Source: an uncultured Porphyromonadaceae bacterium (GTDB lineage Bacteria > Bacteroidota > Bacteroidia > Bacteroidales > Muribaculaceae). Taken from it: DNA of 11,522 bases. The position numbers and the translations under genes are program-made. The notes below the pieces were generated by a model. The model was not told where the DNA came from, did no database searches, and worked only from the letters and a program-made list of their open reading frames with translations. The DNA lies in NCBI GenBank assembly GCA_900552325.1, contig URZG01000050.1, positions 1-11,522 of the forward strand, written 5' to 3'. Below, in pieces: positions 1-7,564 of this stretch (position 1 is the stretch's first letter; the number at the start of each line of letters is the position of its first letter).

Positions 1-200
1 TCGACGGTTCGGACGACGCCGACAGACGCATCTCCGAGATGTTACTCTGGGATGTGAACAACGGAATAGCGCGCCGTTCGTGGGCGCGCAACAAGGGGGC
101 TATGGATGCCATCCGCCGCGAAATGGAGCGCACACCCGGCCTGACCGTGACGATGCCCAATATTGTGGACGACAAGACTATCGAAGCAGCTTTTAACTAA
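1..200 (+). CDS. hutU: Urocanate hydratase, C-terminal fragment (5' end outside the window)
   Basis: Codons run from position 3 to the TAA at 198-200, giving the last 65 residues of a protein that begins upstream. The tail contains DGSDDADRRISEMLLWDVNNG followed by GIARRSWARN and ends TIEAAFN. From memory, this resembles the C-terminus of the longer eukaryotic and Bacteroidetes form of urocanate hydratase (a glycine-rich stretch, then a 'WDV-NG-ARR-W' segment), which adds water to urocanate in the cytoplasm to make 4-imidazolone-5-propionate using tightly bound NAD+. The NAD-binding core lies outside the window, so the call rests on this tail and on context: hutH and hutI follow immediately, and HutU catalyses the step between them. 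The gap to hutH is 16 nt, consistent with one operon. Another Hut protein cannot be excluded from 65 residues alone. Confidence 0.72.
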   Translation, partial: DGSDDADRRISEMLLWDVNNGIARRSWARNKGAMDAIRREMERTPGLTVTMPNIVDDKTIEAAFN

Positions 201-216
201 ACCGCACAAGAATCAG

Positions 217-1722
217 ATGATACACCATATAAGTTCAGAATGGCTCACCATCGACAAAGTTGGTGAGTTGCTGCAGCCCGGCGTGAAGCTGAAGCTCAGC
301 GAGGATGCCCGACACCGGATTATCCGTTGCCGCGAATATCTTGACAATAAAATGAAATCTCAGAAAGAACCGATCTACGGAATTACTACCGGTTTCGGTT
401 CACTCTGCAATATCTCTATCGGAGCCGACCAGCTCAAACAGCTGCAGAAAAACCTGGTGATGAGCCACAGTTGCGGTGTGGGCGAACGTGTTCCCCGCGA
501 GATCGTACGGCTGATGCTCCTGCTCAAAGCCCAGTCTCTGAGTTACGGCAATTCAGGCGTACAGCTCATCACAGTGCAGCGTCTGCTTGATTTCTTCAAC
601 AACGATGTTACCCCTGTGGTCTATCAGCAGGGATCGCTCGGCGCGAGCGGCGACCTTGCACCTCTCGCCAACATGTCGCTGCCGCTGCTCGGGCTCGGCG
701 AAGTGGAATATAAAGGGGAAATTCGCCCGTCGGCCGAGGTACTCGCTGAATTTGGCTGGGAACCTGTAGAACTCCAGTCGAAAGAGGGTCTCGCGCTCCT
801 CAACGGTACCCAGTTCATGAGTTCCTACGGGGTATGGGCTCTCCTCAAAAGCCGCAGACTCTCCGAGTTGGCCGACAAGATCGGAGCCATGTCGCTCGAC
901 GCTTTCGACGGCCGCATAGAACCGTTCTGCGATCCGGTGAACGAGGTGCGCAATCATGCAGGACAGGTAGCCACAGCGCGCGCTGTACGCCGTTGGCTTG
1001 AGGGGTCTGAAATAACCGTGCGCCCCAAGGCCCATGTCCAGGACCCCTACTCTTTCCGCTGTATGCCGCAGGTTCACGGCGCCGCAAAGGATACGATAGA
1101 ATATGTATGGCGTATACTTGAAGAGGAGATCAATGCTCCGACCGACAACCCCACGATTTTCCCTGACGAGGATCTCATCGTGTCGGCCGGCAATTTCCAC
1201 GGCGAGCCAATCGCCCTGCCGATGGATTTCCTCGCTGTTGCCGTTTCCGAACTGGCCAATATATCGGAGCGTCGTATCTACTGCCTGATAGGCGGAAAAC
1301 GCGACCTGCCCTCCTTCCTGGTTGCCAACCCCGGTGTAAACTCCGGTTTCATGATTCCGCAGTATGCCGCCGCATCTATAGTCAACCAGTCGAAAGGACT
1401 TTGCTGGCCCAACAGCTGTGACTCCATCCCCTCGTCGCAAGGCCAGGAGGATCATGTGTCGATGGGTTCGAACTCCGCCACGAAACTTTACCGTATAGTA
1501 TGCAATACGGAGCGCGTGCTGGCTATCGAACTTTTCAATTCGGCGCAGGCTCTGGAGTTCCGCCGTCCTCTCAAATCTTCTCCCGCCATAGAGGAATGGC
1601 ATGCACGCTACCGCGAATCGGTGCCATTCATCGAAAACGACACTGTGATGTCTCCTCTGATCGAGGCATCCATCGAATTTATCCGCAATACACCTGACAC
1701 TGACCTGAATGTTGCTGATTAA
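217..1722 (+). CDS. hutH: Histidine ammonia-lyase
   Basis: This cytoplasmic enzyme removes ammonia from L-histidine to give urocanate, the first step of histidine degradation. The 501-residue product is close to the usual length of about 510. The Ala-Ser-Gly triplet that cyclises into the MIO electrophile is at residues 143-145 within GSLGASGDLAPLANMSLPL, and the catalytic loop tyrosine is at about residue 54 in YGITTGFGS. Both fall within one or two positions of the Pseudomonas enzyme. Later family blocks are present, including QDPYSFRCMPQVHGA, NPTIFPDEDLIVSAGNFHGE and QGQEDHVSMGSNSA. I chose the ATG at 217; an in-frame TTG at 163 would put 18 residues inside hutU and add nothing conserved. 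The 3' end overlaps hutI by 14 nt, so the two are probably translationally coupled. Tyrosine or phenylalanine lyases share this fold, but the hut neighbours make histidine the likely substrate. Confidence 0.96.
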   Translation: MIHHISSEWLTIDKVGELLQPGVKLKLSEDARHRIIRCREYLDNKMKSQKEPIYGITTGFGSLCNISIGADQLKQLQKNLVMSHSCGVGERVPREIVRLMLLLKAQSLSYGNSGVQLITVQRLLDFFNNDVTPVVYQQGSLGASGDLAPLANMSLPLLGLGEVEYKGEIRPSAEVLAEFGWEPVELQSKEGLALLNGTQFMSSYGVWALLKSRRLSELADKIGAMSLDAFDGRIEPFCDPVNEVRNHAGQVATARAVRRWLEGSEITVRPKAHVQDPYSFRCMPQVHGAAKDTIEYVWRILEEEINAPTDNPTIFPDEDLIVSAGNFHGEPIALPMDFLAVAVSELANISERRIYCLIGGKRDLPSFLVANPGVNSGFMIPQYAAASIVNQSKGLCWPNSCDSIPSSQGQEDHVSMGSNSATKLYRIVCNTERVLAIELFNSAQALEFRRPLKSSPAIEEWHARYRESVPFIENDTVMSPLIEASIEFIRNTPDTDLNVAD

Positions 1723-2947
1723 GAATATCGCATCCATATTCTGCGCACGCGCGGAGGCCTCGGGGCCTCTGCGCGGTGTGGAAATGGAACACGCAGACCG
1801 CGTGGATAACGCATGGCTCTCGGTTGACGGAGAACGTATCGCCGCATGGGGCTCAATGGACGAACTTCCCGCCGAAGCCGGCTTCACCCGTGTCATAGAT
1901 GCCCGGGGGGGATATGTTCTCCCTGCTTTCTGCGACTCACATACCCATCTGGTATATGCCGGGAGCCGCGAAGGTGAATTCTGCGACAAAATTGACGGCC
2001 TGAGTTATGAGGAGATCGCCGCACGTGGCGGAGGCATCCTGAATTCCGCCGATCTTCTACACCTTACTGACGAAAACTCACTTTTCGAGCAGGCTCACCG
2101 ACGTCTGCGCCAGATTATGGCCAAAGGCACCGGAGCAGTGGAAATCAAGAGCGGCTACGGACTGACCGTAGAGGACGAACTGAAGATGCTCCGCGTGATC
2201 GCCAGACTGAAGGAATCAGAACCCGGCCTTGAGATACGTTCTACTTTCCTCGGCGCACATGCCGTGGGCCGGGCTTATGCCGGCAGACAGGCCGAATATG
2301 TGGATATGTTGATCCGGGAGATGCTGCCGGCGGTAGCCGCAGAGGGTCTGGCCGACTTCGTGGACGTGTTCTGCGACCAGGGATTCTTCACGGTAGAAGA
2401 AACCGACCGCATACTTCAGGCGGGCGCCCGCTACGGTATACGACCTAAAATTCATGCCAACGAGCTCGCCATATCCGGAGGTGTTCAGGTGGGAGTGAAA
2501 AACGGAGCGGTGTCGGTTGACCATCTTGAACGGATGGGAGAAGAAGAGATTCTGCTTTTAGGCGAATCACGCACTATCCCCACTATGCTGCCCGGCGCAT
2601 CGTTTTTCCTCGGGATACCTTACGCACCGGCGCGTGTCTCGGTAGCAGCAGGGCTTCCGGTTGCATTGGCGTCCGATTACAATCCCGGTTCTTCACCCTC
2701 GGGCGACATGCGTTTCGTATGGGCATTGGGATGTATAAAAATGAAACTCAATCCCGTACAGGCTCTCAACGCCGTCACCCACAACGGTGCCGCAGCCATG
2801 GATCTTCTCGCGACGAACGGCTCCATAACCCCCGGAAAGTTCGCATCTCTGATAATAACACGTCCGGTATCCTCGTTATCATATATCCCCTACGCTTATA
2901 CGGAACCTTTCATCGAACAAGTTATTCTGAAAGGTCGCTCGATCTGA
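1709..2947 (+). CDS. hutI: Imidazolonepropionase
   Basis: HutI hydrolyses 4-imidazolone-5-propionate to N-formimino-L-glutamate, the third step of histidine breakdown, in the cytoplasm. The 412-residue product is the normal size for this amidohydrolase. Metal-binding motifs are visible: the HxH pair at about residues 78-80 (CDSHTHLVYAGSREGEF), a histidine at about 249 (KIHANELAISGG) and an aspartate at about 323 (ALASDYNPGSSPSGDM). Other family blocks are ARGGGILN, EIKSGYGLT, STFLGAHAVG and VDHLERMGEEE. The start ATG at 1709 lies inside the end of hutH in another frame (14-nt overlap), and no separate ribosome site is needed if ribosomes re-initiate. The gene stops one base before dnaB. The product, formiminoglutamate, needs FtcD or HutG, neither of which is here; it is presumably encoded upstream or elsewhere. 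Confidence 0.96.
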   Translation: MLLIKNIASIFCARAEASGPLRGVEMEHADRVDNAWLSVDGERIAAWGSMDELPAEAGFTRVIDARGGYVLPAFCDSHTHLVYAGSREGEFCDKIDGLSYEEIAARGGGILNSADLLHLTDENSLFEQAHRRLRQIMAKGTGAVEIKSGYGLTVEDELKMLRVIARLKESEPGLEIRSTFLGAHAVGRAYAGRQAEYVDMLIREMLPAVAAEGLADFVDVFCDQGFFTVEETDRILQAGARYGIRPKIHANELAISGGVQVGVKNGAVSVDHLERMGEEEILLLGESRTIPTMLPGASFFLGIPYAPARVSVAAGLPVALASDYNPGSSPSGDMRFVWALGCIKMKLNPVQALNAVTHNGAAAMDLLATNGSITPGKFASLIITRPVSSLSYIPYAYTEPFIEQVILKGRSI

Positions 2948-2948
2948 A

Positions 2949-4544
2949 ATGCCACAACCTGCCAATACCTCACGCCAATCATCATGGGCCGACCGCAAGG
3001 CGGCCCAGCAGCGTCTGCTGGAAAAGGACGGACGCATCGCCCCGCGCGACATAGAAGTTGAAGAAGCCGTTCTGGGCGCGCTCATGCTTGAGAAAGACGC
3101 CTACACCACCGTCTGCGACCTTCTCAAACCCGAATCGTTCTACGAGCCGGCACACCAGAAGATCTACGAAGCCATCCAGCAGCTCGGCGCCTCGCAGCAG
3201 CCGATAGACATGCTGACAGTCACGGAACGGCTGCGCGCCATGGGAGAACTCAACGCCATAGGAGGACCGGCCCGTATTTCGGAACTCACCGCCAGAGTAG
3301 CCTCTGGCGCGCACATCCTCTTCCATGCACAGATAGTGGCGCAGAAATATCTGGCGCGAGAACTCATCACTTTCGCCTCCAATATCGAGGGAAAAGCATA
3401 CGACGAGGCCAACGACGTTGACGATCTTCTTCAGGAAGCCGAAGGCTCCCTCTTCGAAATCTCGCAGCGCAATGTGAAAAAGGATGTGACCCAGATCGAT
3501 CCCATCATCAATCAGGCCATCCAGCAGATCGAGGCCGCCGCCAACCGGCAGTCGGGTCTGTCGGGTCTTGAGACTCAGTTTCACGAACTGGATAAACTCA
3601 CCTCGGGCTGGCAGAATTCCGATCTCATCATCATTGCGGCCCGCCCCGCGATGGGTAAGACTGCCTTCGTGCTTTCCATGGCAATGAATATGGCTGTAGG
3701 AGTCAATACACCGGTAGCCATCTTCTCGCTTGAAATGAGTAACCTGCAGCTTGTGAACCGTCTCATTTCCAATGTCTGCGAACTCGAGGGCGAAAAGATC
3801 AAATCGGGCCGTCTCCAGCCGGCAGACTGGGATAAGCTCATGGCCGGCGTGAAACGCCTGTATTCGGCTCCTTTATATATAGACGACACCCCCTCGCTAT
3901 CCATCTTCGAGCTTCGCACGAAAGCCCGTCGTCTTGTGCGTGAACACAATGTGAAATGTATCATCATCGACTACCTTCAGCTGATGAACGCATCGGGTAT
4001 GCGTTTCGGTTCGCGCGAGCAGGAGGTATCCATGATTTCGCGTTCACTCAAACAACTGGCCAAAGAGCTGAATATACCGATTATCGCGCTCTCGCAGCTT
4101 AACCGTTCAGTGGAGCAGCGTGGCGCCGACAATTCCGCATCGAAGCGTCCGCAGTTGTCCGACCTCCGTGAGTCGGGAGCCATCGAGCAGGACGCCGACA
4201 TTGTCTGCTTCATCCATCGTCCGGAATATTACCTACATTCCGGGGAGGACGCCGAGGGCAACGACATCCGCGGTCTGGCGCTGTTCATTGTGGCCAAGCA
4301 CCGTTCCGGTAAGGTCGACGACGTGAAGCTACGCTTCGTATCGCAATACGCGCGTTTCCAGAACTGGGATGAAGAAGCGCATTTCACTTCATCGGTGGTG
4401 TCATCGCGTCTCAACTCTGAGGGTGGCATCTCATCCGATCCTTTCTCGACACCATCACCTGCCGGTGCCGGAGCCGGCGCTGCCTCTCCTTTCCAGGGCG
4501 GCTCGGCTGATCTTTCCGCCTCAGACGGTCCGGTGCCGTTCTGA
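2949..4544 (+). CDS. dnaB: Replicative DNA helicase DnaB
   Basis: DnaB forms a hexameric ring that unwinds DNA 5'-to-3' at the replication fork and contacts primase. The 531-residue product has the usual two domains. The N-terminal primase-interaction domain spans about residues 33-140 (DIEVEEAVLGALMLEKDA, then YEPAHQKIYEAI). The RecA-like ATPase domain spans about 200-475, with Walker A ARPAMGKTAF (231-240), catalytic glutamate in FSLEMS (262), Walker B IIIDYLQLM (Asp341), the LSQLNR glutamine sensor (about 383) and a likely arginine finger in AKHRSG (about 452). No intein interrupts it. The C-terminus is a low-complexity tail rich in Gly, Ala, Ser and Pro ending GPVPF. The ATG comes one base after the hutI stop with no recognisable ribosome site, implying coupled translation. 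Placement right behind hut genes is unexpected for an essential replication gene. Confidence 0.97.
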   Translation: MPQPANTSRQSSWADRKAAQQRLLEKDGRIAPRDIEVEEAVLGALMLEKDAYTTVCDLLKPESFYEPAHQKIYEAIQQLGASQQPIDMLTVTERLRAMGELNAIGGPARISELTARVASGAHILFHAQIVAQKYLARELITFASNIEGKAYDEANDVDDLLQEAEGSLFEISQRNVKKDVTQIDPIINQAIQQIEAAANRQSGLSGLETQFHELDKLTSGWQNSDLIIIAARPAMGKTAFVLSMAMNMAVGVNTPVAIFSLEMSNLQLVNRLISNVCELEGEKIKSGRLQPADWDKLMAGVKRLYSAPLYIDDTPSLSIFELRTKARRLVREHNVKCIIIDYLQLMNASGMRFGSREQEVSMISRSLKQLAKELNIPIIALSQLNRSVEQRGADNSASKRPQLSDLRESGAIEQDADIVCFIHRPEYYLHSGEDAEGNDIRGLALFIVAKHRSGKVDDVKLRFVSQYARFQNWDEEAHFTSSVVSSRLNSEGGISSDPFSTPSPAGAGAGAASPFQGGSADLSASDGPVPF

Positions 4545-4606
4545 TACGCGGATATTCCGCGGTGTGAACCAAGGGAATATTTAAACCCTGGCGCCTTCCC
4601 GGTTGT

Positions 4607-4662
4607 TAAGTTGAATAGAGATTGGGCTTTGAATCCCGTAAGTCAAACATTAATTCAACTTA
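4607..4662. repeat. 10-bp perfect inverted repeat in the leader of the OmpA-like gene
   Basis: The arms TAAGTTGAAT (4607-4616) and ATTCAACTTA (4653-4662) are exact reverse complements separated by 36 nt. The second arm ends 6 nt before the ATG at 4669, so if the leader is transcribed the arm occupies the place where ribosomes would bind. It could fold as a long-loop hairpin or serve as paired sites for a regulator. Rough arithmetic suggests that about one such repeat would occur by chance in a window of this length, so only its position makes it noteworthy. Confidence 0.45.
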
Positions 4663-4668
4663 CCGACT

Positions 4669-5523
4669 ATGAAACTACGTAGAATCCACACCGTCCTATT
4701 CGGAGCCGTCGCCATCGGAGCGGCGCTCCTCTCATCATGCGTCAGCCGTGGAAAATACAATACATTGCTTGACGAATATAACTCCACAAAGGTATCTTTG
4801 GCCGAAAGCAAGGCTTACAACAAATCGCTTGATGCCATGCTCGCCGAGGCCAAAGCCAACAATCAGCAGTTGAAGGATAATCTGGCGGCACTGCAGGGCA
4901 CTCTTGACCAAAGTATCGCGCAGAACTCCCAGGGAAACGTGAACATCTCGAAACTCGTCGACGAGATCAACGCTTCCAACAAATATATCAAGCAGCTCAT
5001 CGCCGCCAAAGACCGTTCGGATTCTCTCAATATGGTCCTTACCAACAATCTGACAAGATCCTTGTCGCGTGACGAGCTGAAAGATGTCGATGTAAAGGTG
5101 CTCAAAGGGGTTGTCTATATCTCGCTGGCCGACAATATGCTTTACAAGTCCGGTTCGTACGAGATCTCCGACCGCGCGATGGAGACACTGTCGAAAATCG
5201 CGAAAATCATAAAGGATTATAAGGATTATGATGTGATGGTTGAAGGGAATACCGACAACGTTCCGATCAACCGCACCAATATCCGCAATAACTGGGATCT
5301 CTCGGCTCTGCGCGCATCGTCTGTAGTGCAGGTGCTCCAGAATAAATTCGGTATCGACCCGAAACGACTTTCCGCGGCAGGACGCGGCGAATACCGCCCG
5401 ATCGCCGACAACTCCACGGAATCGGGTCGTCAGCGCAACCGCCGTACTGAAATCATCATAACTCCGAACCTCGACCAGTTTATGGATCTGATTGGACAGG
5501 CGCCGGCATCTGCGTCCGAATAA
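4669..5523 (+). CDS. OmpA-family outer-membrane lipoprotein with coiled-coil stem
   Basis: The 284-residue product probably tethers the outer membrane to peptidoglycan. It starts with a basic signal (MKLRRIHTVLFG) and a hydrophobic run ending in a lipobox LLSSC, so Cys24 is the expected lipidated residue. Residues about 30-130 are polar and rich in Ala, Asn, Gln, Lys and Leu with heptad-like spacing, typical of a coiled-coil stem. Residues about 145-265 form an OmpA/MotB-like peptidoglycan-binding domain: VEGNTDNVPI (191-200), NWDLSALRASSVVQVL (208-223), LSAAGRGEYRP and GRQRNRRTEI. The Asp in NTDN and the Arg in SALRA match the expected diaminopimelate-binding positions. There is no beta-barrel, so it is not classic OmpA. 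It sits alone between dnaB (124-nt gap) and a terminator, and is probably its own transcription unit, although I see no convincing promoter. Confidence 0.9.
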   Translation: MKLRRIHTVLFGAVAIGAALLSSCVSRGKYNTLLDEYNSTKVSLAESKAYNKSLDAMLAEAKANNQQLKDNLAALQGTLDQSIAQNSQGNVNISKLVDEINASNKYIKQLIAAKDRSDSLNMVLTNNLTRSLSRDELKDVDVKVLKGVVYISLADNMLYKSGSYEISDRAMETLSKIAKIIKDYKDYDVMVEGNTDNVPINRTNIRNNWDLSALRASSVVQVLQNKFGIDPKRLSAAGRGEYRPIADNSTESGRQRNRRTEIIITPNLDQFMDLIGQAPASASE

Positions 5524-5531
5524 TACAAAAA

Positions 5532-5557
5532 GTTAGCCGACAGGCCGGAACGCTAAC
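5532..5557 (+). other. Short hairpin overlapping the start of the terminator stem
   Basis: GTTAGC (5532-5537) and GCTAAC (5552-5557) are perfect complements with 14 nt between them. The last three bases of the second arm are also the first three bases of the terminator stem starting at 5555, so the outer ends of the two stems compete. The hairpin begins 9 nt after the stop codon of the OmpA-like gene. It could protect the mRNA 3' end or modulate the terminator, or it could be chance. Confidence 0.35.
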
Positions 5558-5593
5558 CGATGGAATCTTTTCACAGGATTTCATCGGTTTTTT
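5555..5593 (+). terminator. Rho-independent terminator after the OmpA-like gene
   Basis: The arm AACCGATGGAATC (5555-5567) pairs with GATTTCATCGGTT (5577-5589) over 13 positions with one G-U pair, around a 9-nt loop, and a run of six T residues (5588-5593) follows. This is a textbook intrinsic terminator 31 nt after the stop codon. It should separate the lipoprotein gene from the export operon that begins at 5656. Confidence 0.9.
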
Positions 5594-5655
5594 ATATCCT
5601 CTGCAACTTATATGCGGCATTGTGCGTCTAAGATTATGAACAACTGAAAACAGAA

Positions 5656-6318
5656 ATGATAGAACTGACTGATATTAACAAGACCTATCCGGGAGCAGTG
5701 CCCGTGCATGTGCTCAAAGGGATTAACCTCCATATCGCGCGAGGTGAACTCGCTGCGATAATGGGGGCTTCCGGATCGGGTAAATCCACTCTCCTTAACA
5801 TTCTTGGTATTCTTGACAATTACGACACCGGCGAATACCGCCTTGACGGCCGTCTTATCCGTAACCTTTCCGAGAACCAGGCCGCTGAATACCGCAACCG
5901 CATGATCGGCTTCGTATTCCAGTCATTCAATCTCATAAACTACAAGACCGCACTCGAAAATGTAGCACTGCCGCTATTTTATCAGGGAGTGCCGCGCAGA
6001 CAACGTAACCGCCTGGCTATGGAACAACTGGAAAAGATGGGACTTGCCGACCGCGCCTCGCATCTGCCCGGTGAGATGTCGGGCGGACAGAAACAACGTG
6101 TGGCCATAGCCCGCGCAATGATTACAGCTCCATCCATAATCCTTGCCGACGAACCGACCGGCGCTCTGGACTCGCAGACTTCACGTGATGTGATGCAGGT
6201 GTTCCATGACCTCAACCGGAACGAGGGTAAAACCATTGTCATCGTTACACATGATCCGGGTGTAGGTGCTCAGGCCGACCGGCTTATCAGAATATCCGAC
6301 GGACTTATTGTAGAATAA
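5656..6318 (+). CDS. ABC transporter ATP-binding protein, MacB/LolD type
   Basis: The 220-residue protein is a free-standing nucleotide-binding domain that would power the two FtsX-type permeases encoded next. All ABC motifs are present: Walker A GASGSGKST (37-45), Q-loop FVFQSFNLI (about 92-100), signature MSGGQKQR (about 142-149), Walker B IILADEPTGALD (about 161-172) and the H-loop VTHD (about 199-202). The MSGGQ signature and EPTGALD D-loop are typical of the MacB/LolD/FtsE group, which couples ATP hydrolysis to conformational work on periplasmic substrates rather than forming a classic membrane channel. MacB itself is one polypeptide with a fused permease; here the parts are separate. 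The ATG at 5656 is the natural start, with an A-rich stretch before it. It is the first gene of a five-gene run and is followed by permease 1 after 22 nt. Confidence 0.94.
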   Translation: MIELTDINKTYPGAVPVHVLKGINLHIARGELAAIMGASGSGKSTLLNILGILDNYDTGEYRLDGRLIRNLSENQAAEYRNRMIGFVFQSFNLINYKTALENVALPLFYQGVPRRQRNRLAMEQLEKMGLADRASHLPGEMSGGQKQRVAIARAMITAPSIILADEPTGALDSQTSRDVMQVFHDLNRNEGKTIVIVTHDPGVGAQADRLIRISDGLIVE

Positions 6319-6340
6319 CTTCCCCCTCAGTTTAAACACA

Positions 6341-7564
6341 GTGCTCGATTTTATAAACGAAATATCTCAGACCCTTCGCCACAACAAACTCCGCACCGCA
6401 CTTACCGGTCTGGCCGTAGCATGGGGAGTATTCATGCTCATCGTACTTCTTAGTGTGGCGCGTGGTGTCACCAACTCCTTTCAGGAGAACATGATGGGAC
6501 CACGTTCCAAAATGGTTCAGATGTGGGGAGGATATACCTCGCGCCCTTATGGAGGCTACCGCGAGGGGCGTGGGATTAAACTGCGCGACGGAGATATGGG
6601 ACGCATCGCACATGACGGCAACCGCCATATTGATGAGGTGACATCCGTAATCTACGGCGAGGCGCAGACCATATCCTACGCCGACAAATCAATAAACGGC
6701 GAATATACCGGTATGTACCCGTCGGCAATTCATACAGAGAACCATGAGGTTCTCGCGGGGCGTTATATCAACGACCGCGACATGAAAGAGATGGCTCATG
6801 TAATGGTACTGTCGGAAGATTTTGCCCGCCAGTTGTTTCCGCCCGACGGTATGGGTGCGGTTGGCAAACGTGTCAACTGCCGAGGTCTCTCCTGGTTGGT
6901 TATCGGTGTATATCGCGCCAACTGGTACCGCGACAATATAGTGCCTTATACCACAGCGCGCCACATATCCAAAAATCCCGAGGAGGTGGGTTCGTTGAAA
7001 GTCACCCTGAAGAATGTAAACAGCGAAGCCGACGGTGAGGAAGCCGAGAAAACCATCCGCAACTCTTTGGCCAAAGCGCATGATTTCGATCCCGACGACG
7101 AGAGCGCGCTATGGATCAACAACCGCTTCCTCAACGGGCTTCAGGCTCAGAACGGAATGTCGATTCTCAACATCTCGGTATGGGTACTCGGTCTGTTGTC
7201 ACTTCTGAGCGGTATCGTGGGGATCAGCAACATCATGTTCGTCTCGGTAAGGGAACGCACACACGAGATCGGTATCCGCCGCGCCATCGGCGCCCGTCCG
7301 CGAACCATATTATTTCAGATCATCGCAGAGGCCGTTGCCATCACCACCCTATTCGGTTACATCGGGATAGTGCTCGGCACAGCTGTGGCACAGATAATAG
7401 GAGTAATGTCGGAAGATTCTGGCATACTGGTCAATCCGACCGTGAACATCGCTCTGGCATTCGAGGTCACTCTGGTACTTGTGATCGCCGGAGCCGCAGC
7501 CGGGCTGTTCCCGGCCCTCAAAGCCCTTAAAGTAAAACCTGTTGAAGCCCTGCGAGATGAATAA
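6341..7564 (+). CDS. FtsX/MacB-type ABC transporter permease 1
   Basis: This 407-residue inner-membrane protein has the MacB permease layout: a short cytoplasmic helix (FINEISQTLRHNKLRTALTG), transmembrane segment 1 at about 20-40, a large periplasmic MacB_PCD-type domain at about 41-272, and three more transmembrane segments at about 274-300, 330-354 and 370-392. After segment 2 comes the FtsX-family loop VRERTHEIGIRRAIGARP, which contacts the ATPase. It ends with LKVKPVEALRDE, the usual C-terminal signature. I chose GTG at 6341 because the next in-frame ATG would cut into segment 1. There is no clear ribosome site, which is common in Bacteroidetes. It overlaps permease 2 by 8 nt. The likely role is mechanotransmission in tripartite export, probably paired with permease 2; the substrate is unknown. 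Confidence 0.92.
   Translation: MLDFINEISQTLRHNKLRTALTGLAVAWGVFMLIVLLSVARGVTNSFQENMMGPRSKMVQMWGGYTSRPYGGYREGRGIKLRDGDMGRIAHDGNRHIDEVTSVIYGEAQTISYADKSINGEYTGMYPSAIHTENHEVLAGRYINDRDMKEMAHVMVLSEDFARQLFPPDGMGAVGKRVNCRGLSWLVIGVYRANWYRDNIVPYTTARHISKNPEEVGSLKVTLKNVNSEADGEEAEKTIRNSLAKAHDFDPDDESALWINNRFLNGLQAQNGMSILNISVWVLGLLSLLSGIVGISNIMFVSVRERTHEIGIRRAIGARPRTILFQIIAEAVAITTLFGYIGIVLGTAVAQIIGVMSEDSGILVNPTVNIALAFEVTLVLVIAGAAAGLFPALKALKVKPVEALRDE

Noticed and set aside
163..216. Upstream TTG start giving an 18-residue longer HutH.
   Set aside because: The extension overlaps the end of hutU in another frame and contains no family sequence; the ATG at 217 gives the expected length and motif positions.
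553..1989. A 478-codon open frame on the - strand opposite hutH and the start of hutI.
   Set aside because: It lies antisense to two genes with clear catalytic motifs, shows no recognisable domain, and is rich in Arg, Ser, His and Cys as expected for a codon-bias shadow in GC-rich DNA.
2982..3584. A 200-codon open frame on the - strand opposite dnaB.
   Set aside because: It is antisense to the conserved DnaB N-terminal region and has no motif or start context of its own.
4547..4591. Hairpins CGCGGA-TAT-TCCGCG (4547-4561) and a bulged GGG/CCC stem (4569-4591) after dnaB, considered as a terminator.
   Set aside because: Neither is followed by a T run, and the stems are short, so I do not call a terminator. 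Whether dnaB transcription stops here is undecided.
4602..4631. TTG ... GGGCTTTG upstream of the OmpA-like gene, considered as a Bacteroidetes promoter.
   Set aside because: The -7 box lacks the TA of TAnnTTTG and the spacing is slightly short, so support is too weak to annotate.
7542..7556. Upstream TTG start for permease 2.
   Set aside because: It adds only five residues inside the permease 1 coding region; the ATG at 7557 is a better start with a typical short overlap.
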